DNA of 40,547 nucleotides from Gemmatimonadota bacterium (GTDB lineage Bacteria; Gemmatimonadota; Gemmatimonadetes; JACCXV01; JAHWKZ01): NCBI GenBank assembly GCA_025931135.1, contig JAICNR010000005.1, positions 1 to 40,547 of the forward strand, read 5' to 3'. Shown piece by piece: positions 16,603 to 24,072 of this stretch (position 1 is its first letter; each line of letters starts with the position of its first letter). The notes under the pieces were generated by a model. It saw only the letters and a program-made list of their open reading frames with translations, ran no database searches and was not told where the DNA came from. The position numbers and the translations under genes were made by a program.

Positions 16603-19600
16603 ATGGATTGTGCACTCTCCCTCCGGTTCTCCACTCGTCGCCTCCATTTTCTGCTCGCGATCGGTACCCTCGCTGTGGTCGCCGGTGCCGAAACCGCGCG
16701 CGCGCAGTCCCTCCACGTGGTCCTCGAGCCCGCCGGCCCCGTCGACGTCGGCGAGACGTTTTCGGTCCACGTGGAAGTTCGCGACGCCGGCGGCGTACCG
16801 GACGGGAGCTTCAGTCCCAACGTCGTGCTCACTCTGATTGGCGGCGGCTCGCTGAGCGGAAACGCGGCCCTCAAGGTCGATGCTGACGGAATCGCGCGAT
16901 TCGACGACCTCGCGATCTCGCCGGCAGGCAGCTATCGGCTTGCGGCCAGCGGGGGGCCGGCCGTTCCCGACACCACGGGCACGATCGTGGTGGAGTCGAC
17001 GGCCACCGCGATCGCGCTCGACTTTGAGCAGCAGCCTACGAGCACTAGCGCGGGATCCGTGATCGCTCCTCCCGTCACCGTCCGCGCAGTCGATGGCGGG
17101 GGAGCCACGGACGTCACCTTCACAGAGAATGTCACCATCGCGATCGGCAGCAACCCCGGGGGTGGCACCCTGTCGGGAACCACGACGGTTGCCGCGGTCA
17201 ACGGCGTCGCCACCTTCGACGACCTCTGGATCAATCGGGCGGCGAGTGGATACACGCTTGCAGCGAGCGCGTCAGGATTGAGCGGGGCTACGAGCAACGC
17301 GTTCGCGATCACCCCGGGGCTCGCCTCGGCGGCCAACTCCAACATCACCGCGGACCCCACCTCGATCCCCGGAGACGGCGCGAGCACGTCCACGATCACG
17401 GTCGAGTTGTTGGACTCGTTCGGGAATCCCCTCACCACCAGCGGGGGCACCGTCGCGCTGTCGACCACGGCCGGGTCCCTGGGTCCCGTCACGGATCAGT
17501 CAGACGGGACGTACACGGCGATTCTCACCGCGCCCTCGAACGACACGACGGCGACGATCACCGGCACCGTGAATGGGGCCAACATCGCGGACAATGCCAC
17601 GGTCACGTTTACGGCGGTCGCAACGCGGGTGGTGTTCGGCCAGCAGCCGACGAACGCAGTGGCCGGCGCGACGATCTCGCCGCCCGTCACCGTGCGGGCG
17701 GTGGACAACTCCGGGACCCTCGTGACGTCGTTCAACGGCAACGTCACGATCGCTCTCGCAACGAACCCAGGCGGCGGTACCCTCTCGGGCACGACCACCG
17801 TCCAGGCGATCAACGGAGTCGCGACATTCAGCAACCTCTCGATCAACCGGACCGGCAGTGGGTACACGCTACAGGCGAGCGCGAGCGGCCTGGCGGGCGC
17901 GACCAGCAACGCCTTCGACATCACGCCCGGCCCCGCGTCGGGCGCCACGTCGCAGATCACAGCGTCTCCCACGTCCATCCCGGCGGACGGCACGAGCACG
18001 TCCACTATCACGGTCGAGGTGCGGGACGCTCAGGGGAATGTGCTGACCGCGGGCGGCGACGTCGTCGCCCTCTCGACGTCCAGCGGGTCGATCGGCGCCG
18101 CGAGCTTTCAGGGGAATGGCCTGTACACGGCGACCTTGACCTCGTCGACGGTCTCCGGGAACGCGACGGTCAGTGGGACCGTGAACGGAAGCGTGATCAC
18201 CGACACCGCCACGGTCACGTTCACGCAAGTCCCGACGCGGGTGGTGTTCGGCCAGCAGCCCACGACCGCAGTGGCCGGCGCCACGATCTCGCCCCCCGTC
18301 ACCGTGCGGGCGGTTGACAACGCGGGAACCACCGTGACGTCGTTCACAGGCAACATCACGATCGCGATCGGGACCAATCCCGGCGGCGGCACCCTGTCGG
18401 GGACGACCACTGTGGCCGCGGTGGGCGGGGTAGCCACCTTCGGGAACCTGTCGATCAACCGGACCGGCGCCGGGTACACTCTGACCGCCGGCGCGGCCGG
18501 CCTCACGGGCGCGACGAGCGCCGCATTCTCGATCACGGCCGGCCCCGCCTCCGGTGCGACCACCCAGATCACGGCCTCTCCAACCTCGATCCTGGCGAAC
18601 GGCACGAGCACCTCCACGATCACGGTCGAGGTGCGGGACGCGCAGGGGAACGTCCGGACCGCGGGCGGGGACGTCGTGGCGCTCTCGACAACCGCCGGCT
18701 CTCTCGGAGCTGTCTCCTTCCAGGGGAACGGCATCTACACGGCGACTCTGACCGCCCCATCTGCGCCCGCGAACGCGACTGTCAGCGGAACCGTGAACGG
18801 CGCGACGATCACGGACACCGCCGCCGTCACGTTCACGCTCGTCGCACCCGTCGCGACGCGCCTCGAGTTCGGTCAGCAGCCCACGAACACGCAGGCAGGA
18901 GCCACGATCGCGCCACCGGTCACGGTCCGCGTGGTCGACACGGCCGGAACCACCGTGACCTCGTTCACGGGCAATGTCACGATCGCGATCGGGGCCAATC
19001 CCGGCGGCGGCACCCTTTCGGGAACCACCACGGTCGCCGCGGTCGCGGGTGTCGCCACGTTCGGCAACCTGTCGATCCAGAGGAGCGGCGACGGCTACAC
19101 TCTCACGGCGAGTGCCTCCGGTCTGACGGGGGCCACGAGCGCGTCCTTCAACATCAGCCCCGGTTCACCATCCGGCGCGACATCGCTGATCACGGCCGCG
19201 CCAATCTCGGTTCCCGCGGACGGCTCCAGCACGTCCACGATCACGGTGGAGCTCCGCGACGCGTTCGGGAACCGGCGCGTGAGCGGAGGGCCCGACGTCG
19301 ACCTGTTCACGACGGCAGGATCGATGGGTCCGGTTTCCGACCTTGGGGACGGGACGTACACAGCTTCCTTGACGGCGCCCACCACCGCAGCCGTCGCGAC
19401 CGTGACGGGAACGGTGAACGGCGCGCCGATCACGGATACCGCGACCGTCACGTTCACGACCGTCCCGTCGAACCCGAACCGCCTCGAGTTCCTCCAGCAG
19501 CCGACGACGACGGTGGCCGGCGCCAGCATCGCTCCTCCGGTCCAGTTGCGAGTGGTCGACCTGAGCGGTGCGACCGTCACCTCGTTCACGGGAAGCGTCA

Positions 19601-20688
19601 CGATCGCGATCGCCGTCAACCCCGGCGGCGGTACGCTGTCCGGGACGACGACCGTCGTGGCCGTTGCCGGGGTGGCCACCTTCCCCAACCTCTCGATCGA
19701 CCGGACGGGCGTGGGCTATCGGTTGTCTGCCGGCGCCAGCGGGATCACCGGCGCAACGAGCGACCAGTTCTCGATCTTGACGGGCGCACCGTCCACCGCG
19801 ACCACGCAGATCACCGCCGCCCCCGTTTCGATCGCCGCCGACGGATCGAGCACATCGACGATCACCGTGGAGGTGCGGGATGCGCTCGGAAATCGCCGGA
19901 CCACGGGCGGCGACCCGGTCGCGTTGTCGACGACGGCCGGCTCGTTGGGACCGGTCACCGACCTGGGGAACGGCACGTATGTCGCGACACTGGTCTCCGC
20001 GACGACCGCGGGCTCGGCCACGATCCGGGGGACTCTCGGCGGAGCCCAGATCGCGGATACCGCCACGGTCGCGTTCACCGGTGGCGGCCCTCCGGCGGCG
20101 ACCCGGCTCATCTTCGGGCAGCAACCGTCCAACGCCCAGATAGGCTCCGCGATCTCCCCACCGGTCACGATTCGCGCGGTCGACGCCGGTGGGGCGACGG
20201 TCCCCTCGTTCACGGGAACCGTCACGATCGCGATCGGGACGAACCCCGGCGGAGGCACGCTCTCCGGCACCACGACGGTCTCCGCGGTCGCGGGCGTGGC
20301 CACCTTCTCCGACCTGTCGCTCAACGCCGCCGGCAACGGCTACACGCTCGCGGCGAGCGCGACCGGCCTCACGGGTGCCACGAGCAACCCGTTCGCGATC
20401 CTTGCGGCTCCCCCGCCGACGTCCACCGATCTCGCGATCACGGCGAGCGCGGACGACGCGACTCCGGCTGTCGGCGACACCGTGCGATATACGATCCGCG
20501 TGACGAATCAAGGCTCGATCCCTGCCACAGGCGTGGCGGTCGACTACGAGCTGAGCACGCGCCTCGCGTTCGTCTCGTCGGTGCCGACGCAGGGAACGTA
20601 CGATCCCCAGCTCGAGGTGTGGTCGGTCGGCACCATCGAGCCGAGTGAGGGCGCGACGCTCGTGATCGTCGCACGCGTACTGCGATGA
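16603..20688 (+). CDS. Large exported protein with tandem Ig-like (Big_1/invasin-type) repeats and a C-terminal DUF11-like domain
   Basis: From ATG 16603 the product is 1,361 residues with a signal peptide (FLLAIGTLAVVAGAETARAQ). After a degenerate first domain (to about residue 135) come five complete repeats of about 204-208 residues and one half repeat. Each full unit has two Ig-like parts: one starting with a QQP motif and containing NPGGGTLSGTTTV and GVATF, and a Big_1-type part containing DGTSTSTITVEVRDAQGN and ending TATVTF. The last about 90 residues (DLAITASADDATPAVGDTV) resemble DUF11, common in surface proteins. Such proteins are adhesins or cell-surface stalks; the ligand is unknown. 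No sortase, autotransporter or T9SS anchor is seen. It overlaps the next lipoprotein gene as ATGA. No clear ribosome site precedes the start. Confidence 0.9.
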   Translation: MDCALSLRFSTRRLHFLLAIGTLAVVAGAETARAQSLHVVLEPAGPVDVGETFSVHVEVRDAGGVPDGSFSPNVVLTLIGGGSLSGNAALKVDADGIARFDDLAISPAGSYRLAASGGPAVPDTTGTIVVESTATAIALDFEQQPTSTSAGSVIAPPVTVRAVDGGGATDVTFTENVTIAIGSNPGGGTLSGTTTVAAVNGVATFDDLWINRAASGYTLAASASGLSGATSNAFAITPGLASAANSNITADPTSIPGDGASTSTITVELLDSFGNPLTTSGGTVALSTTAGSLGPVTDQSDGTYTAILTAPSNDTTATITGTVNGANIADNATVTFTAVATRVVFGQQPTNAVAGATISPPVTVRAVDNSGTLVTSFNGNVTIALATNPGGGTLSGTTTVQAINGVATFSNLSINRTGSGYTLQASASGLAGATSNAFDITPGPASGATSQITASPTSIPADGTSTSTITVEVRDAQGNVLTAGGDVVALSTSSGSIGAASFQGNGLYTATLTSSTVSGNATVSGTVNGSVITDTATVTFTQVPTRVVFGQQPTTAVAGATISPPVTVRAVDNAGTTVTSFTGNITIAIGTNPGGGTLSGTTTVAAVGGVATFGNLSINRTGAGYTLTAGAAGLTGATSAAFSITAGPASGATTQITASPTSILANGTSTSTITVEVRDAQGNVRTAGGDVVALSTTAGSLGAVSFQGNGIYTATLTAPSAPANATVSGTVNGATITDTAAVTFTLVAPVATRLEFGQQPTNTQAGATIAPPVTVRVVDTAGTTVTSFTGNVTIAIGANPGGGTLSGTTTVAAVAGVATFGNLSIQRSGDGYTLTASASGLTGATSASFNISPGSPSGATSLITAAPISVPADGSSTSTITVELRDAFGNRRVSGGPDVDLFTTAGSMGPVSDLGDGTYTASLTAPTTAAVATVTGTVNGAPITDTATVTFTTVPSNPNRLEFLQQPTTTVAGASIAPPVQLRVVDLSGATVTSFTGSVTIAIAVNPGGGTLSGTTTVVAVAGVATFPNLSIDRTGVGYRLSAGASGITGATSDQFSILTGAPSTATTQITAAPVSIAADGSSTSTITVEVRDALGNRRTTGGDPVALSTTAGSLGPVTDLGNGTYVATLVSATTAGSATIRGTLGGAQIADTATVAFTGGGPPAATRLIFGQQPSNAQIGSAISPPVTIRAVDAGGATVPSFTGTVTIAIGTNPGGGTLSGTTTVSAVAGVATFSDLSLNAAGNGYTLAASATGLTGATSNPFAILAAPPPTSTDLAITASADDATPAVGDTVRYTIRVTNQGSIPATGVAVDYELSTRLAFVSSVPTQGTYDPQLEVWSVGTIEPSEGATLVIVARVLR
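17017..20406 (+). repeat. Tandem repeat, five full units plus a half unit, inside the Ig-like gene
   Basis: Units begin at the QQP strand at about 17017, 17629, 18241, 18862, 19483 and 20107, with periods of 612, 612, 621, 621 and 624 bases. The second and third units are especially alike at DNA level (for example, both open with GTGGTGTTCGGCCAGCAGCC), as expected from recent duplication or gene conversion. The sixth unit stops after its first Ig-like part and is replaced by the DUF11-like domain. Long near-repeats like this are prone to unequal recombination and to misassembly. Confidence 0.9.
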
Positions 20689-21140
20689 ACCCCTCGACTA
20701 GGAGGCGTGCATTGAGGAACCGGATCTCGGGCATGACGCTGGGGCTCGCCGTCTTGGCGGGTTCGGCCTGCACCGGCGTGGGGCCGTTGGAGCCGGGCGG
20801 CCTCGAGCTCCGGGTGACGACCGATACCTCTCTTCTCGAGGCCATCGGCTCGCAGACCCAGCTCGAGCTCGAGTTTCCCGACGGGCTCACGACCGTCGGA
20901 CTGGAAGCCGCCTGGCGATCGAGCAATCCGTCGGTGGCGTCGGTGGACGAGGACGGCATGGTGACGGCGGTCGGCCAGGGCTCCGCGACGATCACAGCCG
21001 AAGCCGCGGGTCTGTCCGCTTCCACGACGATCACGGTGGATGCCGACATCGTCGGCGTCGCGCGCGTCCGATCCCAACAGACGGACACGAACGCGGGCAA
21101 TGACTCCGCGACCGTACGGATCACCGTCCAGGCGAATTGA
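20685..21140 (+). CDS. Lipoprotein with a Big_2-type Ig-like domain
   Basis: The start ATG overlaps the stop of the Ig-repeat gene (ATGA), so translation is probably coupled. The 151-residue product has a lipoprotein signal ending LAVLAGSAC (Cys about 29). A single Big_2 domain of about 80 residues is marked by SSNPSVASVDEDGMVTAVGQ and GSATITAE. The end (residues 120-151) is polar with an NAGNDSATVRITV strand that could be part of a second Ig fold. Together with its position directly after the large adhesin-like gene this suggests an outer-membrane anchor or partner for it; that is inference. The binding target is unknown. Confidence 0.85.
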   Translation: MNPSTRRRALRNRISGMTLGLAVLAGSACTGVGPLEPGGLELRVTTDTSLLEAIGSQTQLELEFPDGLTTVGLEAAWRSSNPSVASVDEDGMVTAVGQGSATITAEAAGLSASTTITVDADIVGVARVRSQQTDTNAGNDSATVRITVQAN

Positions 21141-21142
21141 GC

Positions 21143-21598
21143 GTGAGACTCTGCGCTTTCACCCTCGCGTTCCTTTACGGATGCGGCGGGGGTGATCAAT
21201 CGACAGCGTGCGAAGGATTCGAGGAGCGGGACCTGGCGATCCTCAGCACGGAATATCGTCCCTGCGCGGGGGAGATCCTGGCCGAGCTCGACGCTCTGCG
21301 ACCACTGCTCGAGGAGATCGTGGCGGGAGAGACCACGGACGCCGGAGCGGCTCGACGTCATTACGAATCTCTCGAGGACCGGGTCGACGCGACCGGGATC
21401 ATGGACGACTATCGCTCCATGCGCCCGTCTACGGTCGTCGTCAAGTGGCCTGAGACGTCCACGCGCACCTTCAACCAGGCCGCGTTCGACGCGATGGTCC
21501 GGTATGAAGCGGTTCTAGCCTTTCCGAGCGAGGACGTCCTAAGCCAGGGGATCCGCTCCCACGACCAGGCGCGTCAGGCCTTCGATGGGATGCGCTGA
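21143..21598 (+). CDS. Lipoprotein, 151 residues, unknown family
   Basis: The frame can start at TTG 21137 (overlapping the previous stop) or GTG 21143; GTG has the better spacing to AGGCG. The product has a very short lipoprotein signal ending FLYGC (Cys about 14). The mature domain is mostly helical (ILAELDALRPLLEEIVAGE) with Cys in TACEGF and RPCAGE that may pair. No named family is recognised. It is the third gene in a run of tightly spaced or overlapping genes starting with the Ig-repeat protein. It overlaps the next gene by 14 bases, so all four are probably made together. Confidence 0.75.
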   Translation: MRLCAFTLAFLYGCGGGDQSTACEGFEERDLAILSTEYRPCAGEILAELDALRPLLEEIVAGETTDAGAARRHYESLEDRVDATGIMDDYRSMRPSTVVVKWPETSTRTFNQAAFDAMVRYEAVLAFPSEDVLSQGIRSHDQARQAFDGMR

Positions 21599-22100
21599 GC
21601 GCCGTCGGGCCGGAGCCTTAGGGCCACGCTTCGCGTTGGCCGTCCTGGCGGTCGCCTGCGGGAGCGAGGCCGCGGCGCCGTCATCGCTCGGCCAGCCGAT
21701 GTCCATCGGGGTCTATACGCTGACGGTCGAACGGACCCAGCCGGCCCCCGTCCCAGGACCGCCGATCAGCAGCTTCCGGGAGCAATCCGGTCGTGAGGCG
21801 ATCATGGTGGTCGTGAGGTGGGCGGGCCTCGAGGATCTCGACGCGATGAGCCGGATCGCCTTCGCGCAGAAGTACCTCGAGGACCGGCTGTCGGTCGTCG
21901 AATCCACCGGCGAGCGGACCGAGCCCACCGCCGCGATGCAGTCCGCCCTTCTCTTCATGAACGACCCCGGCGACAACTGGCGCGACTGGATCGTACTGTT
22001 CCACCTTCCGGAAGCGAGCGCCAGCCGCACCCTCGAGGTGGAGAACCTCGATCCCGCCGAAGGGCAGCCGGCGCGCTTTGCGATCGTCCTGCCCAGCTAG
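21585..22100 (+). CDS. Lipoprotein, 171 residues, unknown family
   Basis: The ATG lies inside the end of the preceding gene. The signal peptide is basic then hydrophobic and ends LAVLAVACGS (Cys about 25). The mature part is a beta-rich domain of about 140 residues (YTLTVERTQPAP, REAIMVVVRWAGL, RDWIVLFHLPEAS), which resembles the pattern of DUF4352-type immunoglobulin-like lipoproteins but is not close enough to name. It is the last gene of the Ig-repeat cluster and ends 14 bases before the convergent AHSA1 gene. Confidence 0.78.
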   Translation: MGCAERRRAGALGPRFALAVLAVACGSEAAAPSSLGQPMSIGVYTLTVERTQPAPVPGPPISSFREQSGREAIMVVVRWAGLEDLDAMSRIAFAQKYLEDRLSVVESTGERTEPTAAMQSALLFMNDPGDNWRDWIVLFHLPEASASRTLEVENLDPAEGQPARFAIVLPS

Positions 22101-22114
22101 GCGATCCTCCCCGC

Positions 22115-22603
22115 TCAGTCCATCGAGGACAGGTATCCGGCGAGGCGGTCGTAGCTGATGGACCAACCGTCCTTCATCCCCGTTCCCAGCGCCCGGTCCC
22201 GCTCTTCCTTCGATGGGTAGTGGACGGTGGCTACGAGCGTCGTCCGGCCGTTCTTCTCCGACAGGAGGATGGTATTGAGCGTCTCCGCCCAATCGCCACC
22301 CCATGACTCGGTATTGACCAGGCGCTCGGGAGGCTGGACCTCCTTGTAGACGCCCCGCATTCCCATCTCCGTGCCGTCCGATTTGCGCCAGACGAAGTGC
22401 CATTCGCCACCGGGACGCAGATCGATCTCGCAGACGGGCATCGTCCAGCCCTCGGGCCCCAGCATCCAGTTTCGGACGTGCTCGGGATTCGTGTGAGCTT
22501 CCCAGACGAGCGCGCGCGGCGCGTCGAACACGCGCGTCGCGACGACTTCCACGTCCGATGGAGTCGTGAAGGTCGTCGTTCCGATCTTAGCGGTCGTTGC
22601 CAT
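22115..22603 (-). CDS. SRPBCC (AHSA1-type) ligand-binding domain protein
   Basis: The 162-residue product is a full AHSA1/START-superfamily domain, with typical pieces VEVVATRVFDAPRALVWEAH, PGGEWHFVW, ERLVNTE and the C-terminal helix GWSISYDRLAGYLSSM. These proteins bind hydrophobic ligands in a helix-grip pocket; the ligand is not predictable. It follows the ArsR-type regulator on the same strand with a 17-base overlap, a very common pair in bacteria in which the regulator controls both genes. A second function as co-chaperone is known only for the eukaryotic Aha1 relatives and is not implied here. Confidence 0.92.
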   Translation of the reverse strand: MATTAKIGTTTFTTPSDVEVVATRVFDAPRALVWEAHTNPEHVRNWMLGPEGWTMPVCEIDLRPGGEWHFVWRKSDGTEMGMRGVYKEVQPPERLVNTESWGGDWAETLNTILLSEKNGRTTLVATVHYPSKEERDRALGTGMKDGWSISYDRLAGYLSSMD

Positions 22604-22937
22604 TCTCTTTCTCCCTTTCCTTCATGAGGTCCAGGTACGCGTCGAGGCGGGCATAGCTCTCGTCCCAGAAGCGGCGATACTCCTCGGCCCATTCGACGAC
22701 GTCCTTGAGCGGCGCCGCCCTCAGCCGCCGAGGACGCCGCTGCGCATCCCGCCCGCGGGAAACGAGCCCGGCGCGCTCCAGCACCCGCAGGTGCTTCGAC
22801 ACCGCCGGCCCACTGATCTCGAACGGCGCTGCCAGTTCCTTGACCGTTGCTGACCCCAGGACGAGCCGCGCCAGGATCGCGCGACGAGTGGGATCGGCGA
22901 GAGCGGCGAACGTGGTGCTCAGCGGATCGGAGGCCAT
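22587..22937 (-). CDS. ArsR-family winged-helix transcriptional regulator
   Basis: The start used is ATG 22937 (MASDPLSTTF), as the family usually begins just before the first helix; an earlier GTG-type extension to 22970 would run into the operator. The 116-residue product has the wHTH pattern LADPTRRAILARLV and ISGPAVSKHLRVLERAGLV, then a basic wing (RGRDAQRRPRRLRAAPL) and a C-terminal helix. No metal-binding Cys motif such as CVC is present, so this is the non-metal ArsR subgroup often paired with AHSA1 proteins. It probably represses its own operon through the palindrome at 22,955-22,993. Confidence 0.93.
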   Translation of the reverse strand: MASDPLSTTFAALADPTRRAILARLVLGSATVKELAAPFEISGPAVSKHLRVLERAGLVSRGRDAQRRPRRLRAAPLKDVVEWAEEYRRFWDESYARLDAYLDLMKEREKENGNDR

Positions 22938-22954
22938 GCGTCTGCCGGGGTGTG

Positions 22955-22993
22955 GGTTACGAGTAACCAATCAGTTATCTAACTGTTTGGTTA
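22955..22993. promoter_or_regulatory. Palindromic operator of the ArsR-AHSA1 operon
   Basis: Two overlapping inverted repeats are present. The longer has 14-base arms at 22964-22977 and 22980-22993 around a 2-base centre and differs from perfect symmetry at one position per arm. The shorter is GGTTA-4 bases-TAACC at 22955-22968. Half-sites TAACCAA, TTGGTTA and GGTTA thus alternate. The long palindrome overlaps the -10 box and covers the expected transcript start, the place for a repressor to act. Its length suits one or two ArsR dimers. Confidence 0.75.
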
Positions 22994-23018
22994 TATACAA
23001 ATCGCGCCCGCGTGTCAA
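22990..23018 (-). promoter_or_regulatory. Sigma70-type promoter of the ArsR-AHSA1 operon
   Basis: On the minus strand a perfect TTGACA (23018-23013) and TATAAC (22995-22990) are separated by 17 bases. This is one of the clearest promoters in the window. It lies about 50 bases upstream of the ArsR start, and the -10 box overlaps the operator. Confidence 0.75.
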
Positions 23019-23150
23019 GCTTCTGTCTGCGGCATCTGCGGCATCCCGGGTCTTCGGGCGGAGTTAGCGATGGGCCAGATTGGAGGCTCCGAACTCTCTC
23101 TGCACCACGGATCGGGTACTCCATTGGACGACAAAGGGTTGCCTGTTCGC

Positions 23151-23156
23151 TATAAT
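23151..23156 (+). promoter_or_regulatory. Possible -10 box for the bactofilin operon
   Basis: A perfect TATAAT lies 45 bases before the bactofilin start and 4 bases before the following CTCTCGGG. No convincing -35 box is found at 16-18 bases; the nearest TTGGAC is at 21 bases. Support is therefore limited. Confidence 0.4.
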
Positions 23157-23201
23157 GCTCTCGGGTCGCCGCCCTTATTCCTACGATCGGAGGCACGAGG
23201 C

Positions 23202-23708
23202 ATGGCCATCTGGAAGGAATCGCTCCCCGGCAAGCAGGAACCTGCGCCGAGCTCCCCCGAACCTGTACGCGCGATCGATCGCCCCGAACCGGGGCAGTCG
23301 CAGAGCGCGCCAGTCGCAGGACGGTCGACCGCACCCGCTTCGATGGAATCCGTCATCGCGGCCGCGCTCACGATCGAGGGGAAAATCGAAGGATCGGGGC
23401 ACGTCCGACTGGTCGGCAAGTTCAAGGGGGACGTCCACGTGGACGGCGACCTCACGATCGAGCCCGGCGCGAAGGTCACCGGCAGCGTGCGGGCAGGGAC
23501 GGTCGTCATCGGCGGTGAGCTGGAGGGCAACATCGAATCTGCCTCGACCGTGAAGCTCCTCGAGACGGGCGTCCTGAATGGGGACCTCAAGGCCGGATCC
23601 CTGACCGTCGCCTCCGGATCCCGCATGCGCGGGCAGGCAGACTTCGGCTGGGACGAGAAGGAAACACGCGCGCCTAGGATGCGTGTGGAGGCCGGCTCGA
23701 ATCCATGA
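23202..23708 (+). CDS. Bactofilin-family cytoskeletal protein
   Basis: Start ATG 23202 has GGAGG upstream at 9 bases. The 168-residue product has a disordered, Pro/Ser-rich N-terminus (about 10-48). A bactofilin (DUF583) core follows from about 50 to 150 with the repeating beta-helix pattern: TIEGKIEGSGHVRLVGKF, KGDVHVDGDLTIEPGAKV, TGSVRAGTVVIGGELEGNI. Bactofilins polymerise without nucleotide and localise at membranes, where they organise cell-wall or polar structures. A charged tail follows. The stop overlaps the next gene as ATGA. Confidence 0.93.
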   Translation: MAIWKESLPGKQEPAPSSPEPVRAIDRPEPGQSQSAPVAGRSTAPASMESVIAAALTIEGKIEGSGHVRLVGKFKGDVHVDGDLTIEPGAKVTGSVRAGTVVIGGELEGNIESASTVKLLETGVLNGDLKAGSLTVASGSRMRGQADFGWDEKETRAPRMRVEAGSNP

Positions 23709-24070
23709 GTCGGGCCCCCAGGCTCGTTCCGGGACAGGCCCGGACCTGCCCCCTCTGCAAGGCGACGATTCTCGAAAGCGCCAGCGTCTGTCCCGGCTGT
23801 CGGCACCACCTGCGGTTCGACCCCCGTGCCGGCCCGCTCGAGTGGGCAAGCGTCGTCCCCCTGCGGGTCGAAGGGACCATCCATCGTCCCGCCGACGCGG
23901 AAACCTGGGAGTATTCGATCGTCCTGGCTATCCGTGACGAGCGTGGAGAGGAGCTGACCCGTCAGGTGCTCGGAGTGGGAGCGATCAAGCCGGCCGAGGG
24001 GCGGACGTTTGAGCTGTCGGTGGAGGTGCTCAGGCCCGTCGAGGAAGGTTCCGAAGTACGCCAGGCATAA
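23705..24070 (+). CDS. Zinc-ribbon protein, 121 residues, unknown family
   Basis: The start overlaps the bactofilin stop (ATGA). Near the N-terminus C15-x2-C18 and C29-x2-C32 (TCPLCKA and VCPGCR) form a zinc ribbon. The remaining about 85 residues are a predicted beta-sandwich with strands such as WASVVPLRVEGTI and WEYSIVLAIRD. The function is unknown; the pattern recalls small proteins found beside bactofilin genes, but I cannot name a family. Translational coupling suggests work with the bactofilin. It ends 2 bases before the glycerol kinase start. Confidence 0.78.
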   Translation: MSRAPRLVPGQARTCPLCKATILESASVCPGCRHHLRFDPRAGPLEWASVVPLRVEGTIHRPADAETWEYSIVLAIRDERGEELTRQVLGVGAIKPAEGRTFELSVEVLRPVEEGSEVRQA

Positions 24071-24072
24071 GC

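Noticed and set aside
17017-20406. Tandem repeats that might suggest a CRISPR array
   Set aside because: The periods are about 612-624 bases and coding; no short spaced repeats or cas genes are present.
19165-20511. Minus-strand frames over the Ig repeats giving long Arg/Asp-rich or Val/Pro-rich products
   Set aside because: They are repeats of the coding strand read backwards and have no ribosome site or independent conservation.
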